Below, one piece after another: positions 24,640 to 33,011 of a stretch of DNA of 64,000 bases. Positions within the stretch are counted from its first letter, which is position 1; each line of letters starts with the position of its first letter. The DNA comes from Kitasatospora sp. MAA19. GTDB taxonomy: Bacteria > Actinomycetota > Actinomycetes > Streptomycetales > Streptomycetaceae. The notes under the pieces were generated by a model that did no database searches, was not told the DNA's origin, and saw only the letters and a program-made list of their open reading frames with translations. Position numbers and translations under genes: made by a program. The stretch is from contig NZ_JARXYZ010000032.1 of NCBI RefSeq assembly GCF_029894125.1, positions 1 to 64,000 on the forward strand. Reading direction: 5' to 3'.

Positions 24640-25115
24640 CGCGTCACCGCCGGGGCAGCATGGGTCGGCAGGAGCAGCCCGGGCGGTGAGCCGGAGTGAC
24701 ACAGCTGCCGCGCTGCGTGATGTAGCTGGGCAAGGGGAGGCGCTACCTCTCGGTGGAGCGCCGTCACGTGGCGGTTAGCAGGGTTCGGCCAACCAAGGCG
24801 AGTGACGGGTGTCTCTCGCCGGTGGGCGGGTATGGCTGGTACCGTCGTGACGACGCAGTTCTGAATGCGATAGCGGCCCAGTTTCTTGGCGGATACCGGG
24901 GCCGCTTTCGCGTTTCTGGACTTGTAGATGCCCGAGACGGGCACCAGGCGAGCCTAGCTCTGTAGGGAGCTGGCACGAACGGTTTCAGAGCGTGTCTACG
25001 CCTCACTGATCGTCAGGTAGGCAGCTTCATCGAGCCCCCCTCCTTCGCAGACAACCGATGCCCGAAGCAGCCCCAGGGCGTCCCCAACGAGGGTCGATGC
25101 CGTCCTCGCGACGAA
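24640..25115. other. 476-base gap without a convincing gene
   Basis: Small open frames exist on both strands (for example 24753-24965 plus, 24764-25006 minus), but none has a good ribosome site or protein-like sequence. It should hold the promoter of the initiator-like gene. Confidence 0.4.
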
Positions 25116-26270
25116 TCATGGGAGCATCTGAATCAGAGCGTGCGTACCAGACGTCTGCCATTCAGCTCCGGACTGCTCCAGCTCATCCAGACGCTCGACG
25201 CTCAGCCCCACGACGACATCGGACTTGAGCGTGCGCAGCGCCGCGACGCGGCCGGGGAAGTAGCGCGTTACCTCGGTGAAGGGGAGCGTCGGGTCCCACC
25301 AGCGGTCGCCGACGAGCCTGCGGTAGTTCAGGTCGCCCTTGAAGACCGTGATGGTGGCCGATCCGAGTTCCTCCTTCAGAGTCTGCGGCATGGCCGTGAA
25401 GTCGAAGGGCTCACACCAGAACTCGTTGGTGTGCACGCGGAGCTGGCCGGCCGCCGCGGCTTCGCGCAGCCGCTCACCGACGGCCCGGGCCTCGCCCTTA
25501 CTGCGCAGCAGCGCGCGCAGGCAGTCCGCGACGTCGGCGAGGGTGGCGTCGGAGACGTAGTACGGCGTCGGCTTCACGTGCAGCACCACCTCGCCGGCGA
25601 GTCCGCCCGCCAGGAGATGGTCGACGAGGGCCAGGTCTGCGATCGTCTCGCTGCCTGCGTTGTCCGCGACCAGGGCCACGGTGCCGCCGGGCTGGGACCG
25701 GAGAAGCTCCCACAGGACCCCGCTGTCGTCGGCCACCAGGCCGGAGGCCTCGATGCCACGGCCCGTCGTGATCTGGAGCGCCAGATCGGCGCGGTTGCCC
25801 CACAAGCTCGCCCGCAGAAGCGCCTGGCCTCGCTCGTCGTCGGCCAGGCCGACGACATCGTCGAGCGCGGCGATCTCGGCCGACACCGCCTCGCCCGCAA
25901 GCTCGGCCCGCTTGAACGGCGCGAAGAGATCGACACCCCGCCACGGCCCGGTCCCGAAGAAGCCGACGGCCTCGAGCAGACGCCGGTAGAAATACGACTC
26001 CGCCCACAGGAACGGCACCTCCGCCCACGGACGGCCGTAGAAACCGCTCCCCCACTCACGCCAACGCTCAGCGTCGACGGCGCTCTCAGGCAAAGGCAGG
26101 ATCACACCGCTGACGTTCTCCTCCGCGAGCTCGGACAGCGCTTGGCGCTGCTCCGGGCCGAAGGGCCAGGCCCCGACGAGCCGCTCGATTAGCGCGGGAT
26201 GCCGCTTGGCGAACACGTCGCCGGCGAACGGCGACTCACTCGAAATGATCACCGGGGCCTGGGGGGTCAT
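25116..26270 (-). CDS. ARMT1-like damage-control phosphatase (DUF89 family)
   Basis: 384 residues. Conserved DUF89 motifs are present: SLWGNRADLAL, VALVADNAGSE (D203, N204) and VFKGDLNYRRLVGD (K311, D313, N315), which bind the metal and phosphate in this family. The N-terminal helical part (PWAEVPFLWAESYFYRRLLE) also fits. DUF89 proteins are metal-dependent phosphatases acting on damaged or unwanted sugar phosphates and related metabolites. The gene starts 6 bp after the stop of the STAND gene, so the two form an operon, an unusual partner for such an enzyme. Confidence 0.85.
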   Translation of the reverse strand: MTPQAPVIISSESPFAGDVFAKRHPALIERLVGAWPFGPEQRQALSELAEENVSGVILPLPESAVDAERWREWGSGFYGRPWAEVPFLWAESYFYRRLLEAVGFFGTGPWRGVDLFAPFKRAELAGEAVSAEIAALDDVVGLADDERGQALLRASLWGNRADLALQITTGRGIEASGLVADDSGVLWELLRSQPGGTVALVADNAGSETIADLALVDHLLAGGLAGEVVLHVKPTPYYVSDATLADVADCLRALLRSKGEARAVGERLREAAAAGQLRVHTNEFWCEPFDFTAMPQTLKEELGSATITVFKGDLNYRRLVGDRWWDPTLPFTEVTRYFPGRVAALRTLKSDVVVGLSVERLDELEQSGAEWQTSGTHALIQMLP

Positions 26271-26276
26271 GAGCTG

Positions 26277-29200
26277 TTATCCCTCTCGGAGCGGGTTCAG
26301 ACTGAGGTCCAGGGCGACCACCCCGGCGGCACTGCCGACGAGGATGCGACCGTGGACAGGGTCGTAGGCGGCGCAGTTGAGGCTGCCGTCGACGCGGACC
26401 TCGGCGAGCTGCCGCTGCTCGGCGAGCGACCAGAGTCGGATGGTGCCGTCGGCGGCAGCGGAGACGAGCTGGTCCGGTTTGGCGGTGAATGCGATCACCA
26501 GGATGCGGCCGGAATGCCCGCTGAGCTGAGCGGTGAACCGGTCACCGGTCAGGTCTCGGACAGCGATGTCGCCCGTGCCCGCTCCGACGGCGGCTCGGGC
26601 GCCTTGGTCGTCGAGTGCGACGGCGCGGGCCCAGCCGGTCGGGCAGGTGAACCTGGAGACGAACTCGCCGTCGGCGGCCCTCCACACGCGAACGGATCCA
26701 TCGCCACCGCAGGCTGCGAGAACCTGGCCGTCGCCGCTGAACGCGATTGAGCGCAGCCGGCCGGCGTGGACATCCTGTGACCACAGGAGGTTGCCGTCCG
26801 GCAGGTCCCAGCAGCGGATGTGTCCGTCACCAGTGCTCGCCGCCAGCCTGGGCACGGTGCGCGCCATGGCCACCGCCCAGGTGCGGTGGGTGTCCTGGTT
26901 GAGGGTCAGCTCCCATGCCTCGTCCGTCAGAGACCAGGCGCGCACCGCGCCGTCGCCGCACGCGGCCGCCACCAGGTCTGCGCCTGACGCGAGGGACCAG
27001 ACCCGGCCGTGTCCGGCCGGGAGCCTGCGCAGCGGGGTTGAGTCGGTGGCGTCGACCAGGTCGACCTGCCCCGCTCCGTCACCGATCAGCCCGACCGCGC
27101 CGGTACTCGAGAACGTAGTCGACCAGGTCGTGTTCGATCCGGCAGCCAGCGTCTGAAGCTCGCCACCATTGGCCAGCCATAGCCGCACCGAGCCGTCCTC
27201 ACAGCCGGCAACGACCGTGCCGTCGCTGCCGCGGGCGAGCGATCGGACCCAGTCGACACCGGGCGGCAACGCGGTCTTCCCAGCCTCGCCGTCCACGGTC
27301 AACGCGTGGATCGTCGGCTTTTCGGTCGCGGTGAGCACGAGACCGCCGTCCGGGGCAGCGACGACGGAACGCACCCGATCGGGCAGGTTCGTGCGTCGGA
27401 CCGCGGTGAGAGTACCGGCCTTCGTCGTCCACACCACGACTGAGCGGTCACCGGAGCCTGAAGCCAGCAAACCCGAATCCGCCGCGAAAGCCACCGACCG
27501 CACCCAGTCCCGATGCTGCGCCTTCTCATCCAGCAGCCGCCCAGTGACCAGGTCGAAGAGCCGGACGAACTCGTCCTCACCGGCAACCGCGACTACCGGC
27601 TCGCTCCCGCTGCTCACCGCGACCGACCAGACCGGAGTGCCGGTGGTCTGCATTCGGCGGACCAGCAGCAGCCGTTCGGCGTCCCACACGCACACGGCAC
27701 CGTCCTCGGCCCCCGAGACCAGCAGCTGCCGGTCGGCCGTGAACGCGAGGGATCGGATCCGCCGGGAGTGCCCAGCCAGCACGCCCACCGGCGCCCCGGA
27801 GTCGGTGCGCCACAGGCGGATCAGACCGTCGTCCCCGGCCGAGGCGACGATGGCCCCGTCCGGAGACAACGCGGTGGCGAACACCCAGCCGGTGTGCGCG
27901 TGGAACGTACGCAGCAGCCGACGGCTGCCGAGGTCCCACAGCCGAACCGCGCCGTCTTCTCCACCCGAGGCAACGATCCTCGCCTCCGTGGAGACACTGA
28001 CGACCGCGCCCACGTGGCCGGAATCCTTCGACTGGACCGCCGCACCACGGCGCAGCCACCCGGCGGTGAACGTCGCGCCAAGCGATGCGGCCTCAGCGAG
28101 CGCCTCCGGCGCCACCGGAGAGGGCGAGCGGTGCAGCGCGACCGACAAGGTCGCAGCCACGTCGGCTGGCTCCACCAGTCCAGTCAGCAGATACCCGGAG
28201 CCCGCCATCACCCGCGCCGCCGTCCACGCGGCCGAGCGCCGCCCCGCCGGCAGAACGTCGAGGATCGCTGTGTCAGCAACCAGCGCCTGCTCCCCCACCA
28301 GCGCGACCTTCCGCACCATGTACGAGGGCGACGACAGCAGCGCGACGAGCTGGTCCTCCAGCCCGGCCTCACGCAGGTGGTAGGGCAGATGACGCCACAG
28401 GTAGCCCTGCTCCGTCCCCAACTCCTCCCACCGGCCTCCGGTCGACTCGCGGAACGTGTCCAGCAGGGAGGCGTGTAGTTGCTCCCATTCGTCCGCGACC
28501 AGGTGCCGCAGGTACGACCGGAACACGTCGTGGAGCGTGATGGTCTCCGTGTCCGCCCGGTAGCTGCTCACCAGCGACCGGTCTGCGAGGACACGGCAGA
28601 ACTGCCTGGTGGCGTGCGGCGACCAGGAGAATGCTGTCTTCCACCAATGCGTCAGCACGCGGACAGGGACCGCCGTCGCCGGCGGGAACACCGCCAGCGA
28701 CAGATACCGCGCCCGCAAGTCCGACGCGCCGTTGAGGATGACGCTCTCCTCCAAGCCGTCGAGACTGGACGCGATCGCCTGGCCGATCGCGCTGCGTCGC
28801 TGGTCGGCGTCGAGGACATCGAACGCCTGCGGTCCGTAGTCGCGGATCGTCTCCGATGCCTCGGCAATGACGTGACCCGACGACGCGCCGGACGCCACAT
28901 CCTGGCCGACGGTCGAACCGACGATCTGTGCCAGCAGCGGCCAGCCGCCGAGCAGCCCGGCCAGTTGTTCGGCATCCGAGCGCTCCAACGAGGCGACGTT
29001 GCGGGTCAGTATCTCGCTGATCTCGGCCGCCGTCATCGGCCCGAGCCGTACGACCTGTGCGGTCGACGGACACACCCGCACGTTCCGCGTCGTGACTAGC
29101 CGCACGCACTCCTCGCCGCCCAGGAGAAATGGGGAGAGGTCTGCGGCGGACCACACGTTGTCGATGACCAGCAGTGCACGCCGGTCCTGCAACAGTCGCG

Positions 29201-29795
29201 CGAGATGGAAGCCGGCCTGCTCCGGATCCGTCAGGGCAGGTCGGGAGCCGCTGAGGTGGACGCAGACGTCGGAGACGAGCTCCACGACTCGGGCCGGGGT
29301 GCAGTCCTCACCGGTCTCCACCCACAGGATCTCCGGATAGAGCTCCTGGATCCGCTCATTGTTAACCAGCTGCGTCGCGATGGTCGTCTTGCCGAATCCT
29401 CCGGGACCTACGACGGCGACCGTCGCGATTCCCTCGGCGTTGCGTGCCTCCTCCAGAACGGAGATGAGGCCATCAAAGTCAGTGTTCCTGCGCACCAGAC
29501 TGGGCTCCACGTTCGGAATAGGGAGGAAGCTGCCCAGTAGCGCCACGGGAGCTCCCGGCTTCTCGCCGATCGCTTCCCAGAACCGCGCCTGCTCTGCCGG
29601 GCTGCATCGCTCCAAGGATGAGTCCAGCGCCTCCTGGAGGACCTTGCTGATCGCCTTCGGGTTGGAAGGCGACTCCCAGTCAGACACTGTTCGGCTTCCG
29701 ACTCCCAGGTAGGCCGCGAACCCCCGCACCGATAGGCGCTTGGATTCCCGCAATGCGCGCGATTCCCTTCCAGTCCAGCGCTGCACTGTGCCCAC
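26277..29795 (-). CDS. HTH / NB-ARC / WD40 STAND ATPase
   Basis: 1172 residues from GTG 29795, which has GAGGGGGTCTCG upstream; the longer frame to 29921 is not supported. Order: Cro/C1 helix-turn-helix at about 10-60 (VRGFAAYLGVGSRTVSDWES); NB-ARC NTPase with P-loop VVGPGGFGKTT at about 128-138, Walker B RALLVIDNVW, LVTTRN and GGWPLL; a helical/winged-helix linker; then 14 WD40 blades (VRLWDL, IRLWRT, VCVWDA and so on) making two 7-blade propellers to the C-terminus. STAND proteins of this layout are signal-activated oligomerising switches, used as regulators or as phage-defence sensors. It forms an operon with the DUF89 phosphatase, which could be its effector. Confidence 0.9.
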   Translation of the reverse strand: MGTVQRWTGRESRALRESKRLSVRGFAAYLGVGSRTVSDWESPSNPKAISKVLQEALDSSLERCSPAEQARFWEAIGEKPGAPVALLGSFLPIPNVEPSLVRRNTDFDGLISVLEEARNAEGIATVAVVGPGGFGKTTIATQLVNNERIQELYPEILWVETGEDCTPARVVELVSDVCVHLSGSRPALTDPEQAGFHLARLLQDRRALLVIDNVWSAADLSPFLLGGEECVRLVTTRNVRVCPSTAQVVRLGPMTAAEISEILTRNVASLERSDAEQLAGLLGGWPLLAQIVGSTVGQDVASGASSGHVIAEASETIRDYGPQAFDVLDADQRRSAIGQAIASSLDGLEESVILNGASDLRARYLSLAVFPPATAVPVRVLTHWWKTAFSWSPHATRQFCRVLADRSLVSSYRADTETITLHDVFRSYLRHLVADEWEQLHASLLDTFRESTGGRWEELGTEQGYLWRHLPYHLREAGLEDQLVALLSSPSYMVRKVALVGEQALVADTAILDVLPAGRRSAAWTAARVMAGSGYLLTGLVEPADVAATLSVALHRSPSPVAPEALAEAASLGATFTAGWLRRGAAVQSKDSGHVGAVVSVSTEARIVASGGEDGAVRLWDLGSRRLLRTFHAHTGWVFATALSPDGAIVASAGDDGLIRLWRTDSGAPVGVLAGHSRRIRSLAFTADRQLLVSGAEDGAVCVWDAERLLLVRRMQTTGTPVWSVAVSSGSEPVVAVAGEDEFVRLFDLVTGRLLDEKAQHRDWVRSVAFAADSGLLASGSGDRSVVVWTTKAGTLTAVRRTNLPDRVRSVVAAPDGGLVLTATEKPTIHALTVDGEAGKTALPPGVDWVRSLARGSDGTVVAGCEDGSVRLWLANGGELQTLAAGSNTTWSTTFSSTGAVGLIGDGAGQVDLVDATDSTPLRRLPAGHGRVWSLASGADLVAAACGDGAVRAWSLTDEAWELTLNQDTHRTWAVAMARTVPRLAASTGDGHIRCWDLPDGNLLWSQDVHAGRLRSIAFSGDGQVLAACGGDGSVRVWRAADGEFVSRFTCPTGWARAVALDDQGARAAVGAGTGDIAVRDLTGDRFTAQLSGHSGRILVIAFTAKPDQLVSAAADGTIRLWSLAEQRQLAEVRVDGSLNCAAYDPVHGRILVGSAAGVVALDLSLNPLREG

Positions 29796-30076
29796 CGAGA
29801 CCCCCTCGACCGACTCTCTGACGCTAACAACGGGTTGTGCCCAAATCGCGGTCGCGGGCCTACCCCGCAGCAGACCCGCAGCGCCACCGCCACGCCTGGC
29901 CGGCAGGGCGGTGTGGATCACGAATTAGATCTTCACTGGCGCTCACCCAGTCCGCAGCGCCGCCGCAGCACCGCACCAGCCACAGCACCGGGAAGTCCAG
30001 GCACGCTTCTGGATATCGGAGCTGGACCTCCCCACTCCGCTCTCGCAACGGCCAGCTGGAGGTGAGTAGATGACTC

Positions 30077-30433
30077 TTACGAACCTGGGGAAGTTCGAAG
30101 CCCGGCCCGCTGAGCATGTTCCAGCTCCTCGACGCGCTCGCGAAGCGCGGCAAGCTCGCGCGCCAGATCCTCCACCGTCGGAACAGTCGATGCCCTGGCC
30201 TCCGGGGAGCTCACGAAACTGCCGCGCCCTGCCTGGGAGTAAACGGCGCCGCGGGAGCGCAGCTCGGCCAGGGCTCGCTGCACTGTCCCGGTTGCCAGGC
30301 CGTGCTCGGCGGCCAGCTGGCTGGTGCTGGGGAGCTTGTCGCCAGGGCGGAGTTCTCCGCGGCGGATCTGCGCAAGGACGGCCTGCACCAGCTGTTGATA
30401 CGGCACCTGCTGCCGGCTCGGGTCGCTACTCAT
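30077..30433 (-). CDS. GntR-family repressor (KorSA-like)
   Basis: 118 residues from ATG 30433 (ATG 30448 also possible). The winged helix is canonical: PYQQLVQAVLAQIRRGELRP, GDKLPSTSQLAAEHGLATGT and VQRALAELRSRGAVYSQAGR. A short C-terminal coiled coil (LARELAALRERVEELEHA) replaces the usual effector domain, so it may respond to no ligand. It is divergent from the conjugation block, and a perfect palindrome overlaps the block's promoter. GntR repressors such as KorSA of pSAM2 control transfer and replication of streptomycete elements, and this one probably does the same. Confidence 0.85.
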   Translation of the reverse strand: MSSDPSRQQVPYQQLVQAVLAQIRRGELRPGDKLPSTSQLAAEHGLATGTVQRALAELRSRGAVYSQAGRGSFVSSPEARASTVPTVEDLARELAALRERVEELEHAQRAGLRTSPGS

Positions 30434-30474
30434 GGGTGCATCGTACATCCGGCGGCCCGCCATAGATAGCCATG

Positions 30475-30512
30475 CCATGTATGTTGACATGGTTGCCAAT
30501 GGTGGCTACCTT
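30475..30512 (+). promoter_or_regulatory. Promoter of the conjugation block with overlapping GntR operator
   Basis: TTGACA (30484-30489), a 17-base spacer and TACCTT (30507-30512) form a good sigma-70-type promoter on the plus strand. The palindrome CCATGT-ATGTTG-ACATGG (30475-30492) covers the -35 box. It lies 42 bp upstream of the GntR start codon, so the repressor could control itself and the block. Confidence 0.65.
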
Positions 30513-30551
30513 GATTGAGCAAGGCCGGCGCTGACAACGCCGGAGCAAACC

Positions 30552-30735
30552 AGCGGTTGTCACCCGCCTTCGGGCGGTGGCGAAAAGTCACCTCGGTGAC
30601 AGGGGTCGAGCCCGTAGCTCCCCCACGTCGGACGCCTACATAGCAATACCGAAAGACCTGAGCAGCTTGCTGCGCTGCCTGTCCGCCAGGACTCCGACCG
30701 ATCGGGTCGGGCCTGGCGGGCAGAGAGAGCAGCAC
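30552..30735 (+). promoter_or_regulatory. Structured leader upstream of the first plus-strand gene
   Basis: Between the promoter and the start at 30780 are three stem-loops: CCGCC-TTCG-GGCGG, then GTCACC-TC-GGTGAC, then a large one at 30679-30723 with outer arms CTGTCCGCCAGG/CCTGGCGGGCAG (one mismatch) and an inner stem CCGACC/GGTCGG. It could be an attenuator, or a replication or transfer site. Confidence 0.45.
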
Positions 30736-30779
30736 CTCCGCTCCGCCCGGACTCCCCCTTCTCCCGCCAGGAGGCCCCG

Positions 30780-31385
30780 ATGCCCGCTCGCACCCGCACC
30801 AAGCGCCGCAGCTTCCTCCCCCCGCTGCAGCTCTCGACCCTGCTTCCCAGCCACTACAACTTGCGCCCGGACGAGGTGAACACCGTGGTCTGCCCCGACT
30901 GCCAGACCTGGCAGCGGATCATGGGCGACAAGACGCTCACTATCCGCGACCACTACTCCACCGACCTGTCCGGCGCCGAGCTGGAAGCCGGCCAGCGGGA
31001 CACCCGCTGCCCCTCCGCCCGCCGGATCGTCGAGATCGACGTCCTGGTGGCGCGCTGGGCGCGGGACATCGAGGAGGGCAGCACCGAGACTGCGGCCCGC
31101 CGGCCCACCAAGGTCCTGCGCAAGGTCAAGGCCCCGGCGCCCCGGGCGGTGCTCCACATCGCGCAGGGCCGTCCGGCCGAGCCCACCGAGTCCGCCAGGC
31201 CGGCCGCGAGGAAGCGCGCCAAGGGCTGGGAGGCCGTCCGCGTCGGCGTGCTCGTCACGGACGCCCTGCGGGTGCAGCCGCTGTACGGCGCGCGGGGCCC
31301 CCTCTTCTCACTGCCCCTGCCCGATGGCGTGGCCACCGAGCCGCCCCGGAAGCACCGGAAGCGGAAGGGTCGCCTCGCCGCCTGA
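30780..31385 (+). CDS. First gene of the conjugation block, zinc-ribbon-like hypothetical protein
   Basis: 201 residues, basic. CPDCQTWQRIMGDKT near residue 38 is a CxxC, and RDTRCPSARRIVEIDV provides a possible further ligand. The C-terminal half is Lys/Arg-rich (ARKRAKGWEAVRV, RKHRKRKGRLAA), suggesting nucleic-acid binding. The ribosome site is GGAGG seven bases upstream of ATG 30780. It is followed by a strong hairpin at 31411. Confidence 0.7.
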   Translation: MPARTRTKRRSFLPPLQLSTLLPSHYNLRPDEVNTVVCPDCQTWQRIMGDKTLTIRDHYSTDLSGAELEAGQRDTRCPSARRIVEIDVLVARWARDIEEGSTETAARRPTKVLRKVKAPAPRAVLHIAQGRPAEPTESARPAARKRAKGWEAVRVGVLVTDALRVQPLYGARGPLFSLPLPDGVATEPPRKHRKRKGRLAA

Positions 31386-31410
31386 CCAGTCGCCAGCTGC
31401 ACGAACCATC

Positions 31411-31454
31411 ACGGCCGCCGCCGACCCCCGACCTGCGGGGTGGGCGGCGGCCGT
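31411..31454 (+). terminator. Strong hairpin after 30780-31385
   Basis: ACGGCCGCCGCC pairs perfectly with GGCGGCGGCCGT, and an inner ACCCC/GGGGT extends the stem. No T-run. A near-copy follows the next gene at 32135. Confidence 0.6.
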
Positions 31455-31507
31455 CGCCTTGCCTCCGTACAGCAGCCCGCTCGACGAGACCACCCTCGAG
31501 GAGACCG

Positions 31508-32110
31508 ATGTCCGACACCCCGACCACGCCGCTCGCCGAGGCCTTCACCCGGTACTCGACCGGCATGCGCGACCTCGTGCAGGAGCTGTTGCACGGTGCC
31601 GGCCCGGACACCGCGAGCGATCTCGCGGATGACCTGTGCGGTGAGCTGTGGCTGCACGCCGCCGAGGCCGCGGCCTCCGACGGCCTCTCCTTCACCGGGC
31701 TCCTCGACGCCCTGGACGCCCACGCCACCATCCTGGTGGCCGGCCTCCGGGACCAGCCGCCGGTGACCGCTGCGGGCCGGCTCGACATGGCCGCCGACCC
31801 GGTCGACATCGCCGAGCTCGCAGTTGCCGCGGCGGACGGGTGTCGGCCACCGGCCGCTTCCCCGCCTGCGCCGCCACACCGCCGAGCGCTGCTGCCCGCA
31901 GCGTGCAGCGGCCTGATGCGTATCCACCTGGTCGCCTACCTGGCCCGTACCGGCGACGGCGCGGAGCAGGGCGTGGCCCGCGTCCCGTCGGGGCGGGGCC
32001 GGCCGTCGTGGCACGAGTGCGCGGCCGTCGTCCTGGGGTTCCTCATCGGGCAGTACCTCGGCGCCGCTCCCGAGCCGGAGGAAACCCGGCCCGGGCGTCG
32101 CCCCGCCTGA
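31508..32110 (+). CDS. Sigma-region-2-like helical protein (A)
   Basis: 200 residues. The start of the protein (EAFTRYSTGMRDLVQELLHG, ASDLADDLCGELWLHA) resembles region 2 of ECF sigma factors (YxRY...L...D..Q..W) and is clearly related to the protein at 32278-32679. Region 4 is not obvious; the C-terminal end has LMRIHLVAYLARTGDGAEQG and a hydrophobic segment (AAVVLGFLIGQYLG). It is preceded by GAGGAGACCG. The function is unknown. Confidence 0.65.
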   Translation: MSDTPTTPLAEAFTRYSTGMRDLVQELLHGAGPDTASDLADDLCGELWLHAAEAAASDGLSFTGLLDALDAHATILVAGLRDQPPVTAAGRLDMAADPVDIAELAVAAADGCRPPAASPPAPPHRRALLPAACSGLMRIHLVAYLARTGDGAEQGVARVPSGRGRPSWHECAAVVLGFLIGQYLGAAPEPEETRPGRRPA

Positions 32111-32134
32111 CCACCAACACCCGCACGAACCGCC

Positions 32135-32176
32135 ACGGCCGCCGCCGACCCGGACCTTCGGGTGGGCGGCGGCCGT
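32135..32176 (+). terminator. Hairpin after protein A gene
   Basis: ACGGCCGCCGCC and GGCGGCGGCCGT around GACCCGGACCTTCGGGTG. Near-duplicate of the hairpin at 31411-31454, including the CACGAACC just before it. Confidence 0.6.
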
Positions 32177-32207
32177 GGCTGCTCGTACGCAGCACATGAG
32201 CAGCAGG

Positions 32208-32238
32208 ACGGCCCCGGGGATTGCGCCCCCGGGGCCGT
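32208..32238 (+). terminator. Perfect 12-bp hairpin before 32278
   Basis: ACGGCCCCGGGG-ATTGCGC-CCCCGGGGCCGT. It lies 40 bases upstream of the next start and could be a terminator or attenuator. Confidence 0.6.
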
Positions 32239-32277
32239 AGTCGGTCGCACCACCATCTTCCGGAAGGAACCACGACC

Positions 32278-32679
32278 GTGACCCCCATCATCTCCCACGA
32301 GGACACCCTCCTCGACCTCTACACCCGCTACTCCTGCAGGCTCCTCGCCGCCGCGACCGAGTGCCTCGCCGAGATCGGCCCGGACGCCACCAGCCTGGAC
32401 GAGGACATCACCCAGGACGTGTGGGAGGCCGTCGCCGCCGGCCACTACCCCGACGGCCGCCGCGGCCTCGACGGCCTCCTCGACCTGCTCGACAGCGCCG
32501 TCCGCCGCGTCCGCGCCGCCCGAGTCAGGCAGTGGCCGACGGGACTCCCCCGCGCCCGCCGCCGCGTCGACTCCACCGACCTGGAGACCTACGCCGACCA
32601 GGTCGACACCGTCCCCGCCCGGCCCCGGCCCCTTCGCCCCGTAGTCACGAGCGTCGCGGTCGCCGGGCTCGCCGCCTGA
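32278..32679 (+). CDS. Sigma-region-2-like helical protein (B)
   Basis: 133 residues from GTG 32278 (GGAAGGAACCACGACC upstream). It contains LLDLYTRYSCRLLAAATECL and SLDEDITQDVWEAVAAGHYP, a pattern close to ECF sigma factor region 2.1-2.2, and it aligns with protein A over this part. The rest is Arg-rich (AVRRVRAARVRQW). Without region 4 it is unlikely to be a full sigma factor; it may bind RNA polymerase or be a derived DNA-binding protein. Confidence 0.65.
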   Translation: MTPIISHEDTLLDLYTRYSCRLLAAATECLAEIGPDATSLDEDITQDVWEAVAAGHYPDGRRGLDGLLDLLDSAVRRVRAARVRQWPTGLPRARRRVDSTDLETYADQVDTVPARPRPLRPVVTSVAVAGLAA

Positions 32680-32772
32680 CCAGCGTGCCACTTCTGCGAC
32701 GCTGCCCGTCGCCTCCGCCCCCGAGCTGGTGCGGAGACGGCGGGGGGACGGCAGGAGCCGCCCTTGAAATGC

Positions 32773-32806
32773 CGAAGGCCCCGGGATTGCCCTCCCGGAG
32801 CCTTCG
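32773..32806 (+). terminator. Hairpin after protein B gene
   Basis: CGAAGGC, CCGGGA, a TTGCCC loop, TCCCGG and GCCTTCG form a long stem with single mispairs. Confidence 0.55.
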
Positions 32807-32835
32807 AGTCCGTCGCCTAGTTGGAGGCAACGACC

Positions 32836-32946
32836 TTGCTGAACACCATGATGGCACGCCTGATGCTGACCGCCGCCGCGGGGGACAGCGACCCGGACAT
32901 GGACGAGGCGCTGCGCCGGGTCCGCCAGGGCGGAGGCCGGCGATGA
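32836..32946 (+). CDS. Micro-gene of 36 residues
   Basis: TTG 32836 follows GGAGGCAACGACC at good spacing (ATG 32848 and 32851 are also possible). It encodes ARLMLTAAAGDSDPDMDEAL and RRVRQGGGRR. Its TGA overlaps the next ATG (ATGA), so the short genes are translationally coupled. Function unknown. Confidence 0.5.
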   Translation: MLNTMMARLMLTAAAGDSDPDMDEALRRVRQGGGRR

Positions 32947-33011
32947 GCTTCGCTGGCGGAACGCCCGTACCCCCGCAGCCCACCACCCGGCCGAAGGGCG
33001 GCAAGCGATGA
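32943..33011 (+). CDS. Micro-gene of 22 residues coupled to the HATPase gene
   Basis: ATG 32943 has GGAGGCCGGCG upstream and overlaps the preceding stop. It encodes SFAGGTPVPPQPTTRPKGGK and ends in ATGA with the start of the next gene (33008). It may serve mainly to bring ribosomes to that start. Confidence 0.45.
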   Translation: MSFAGGTPVPPQPTTRPKGGKR

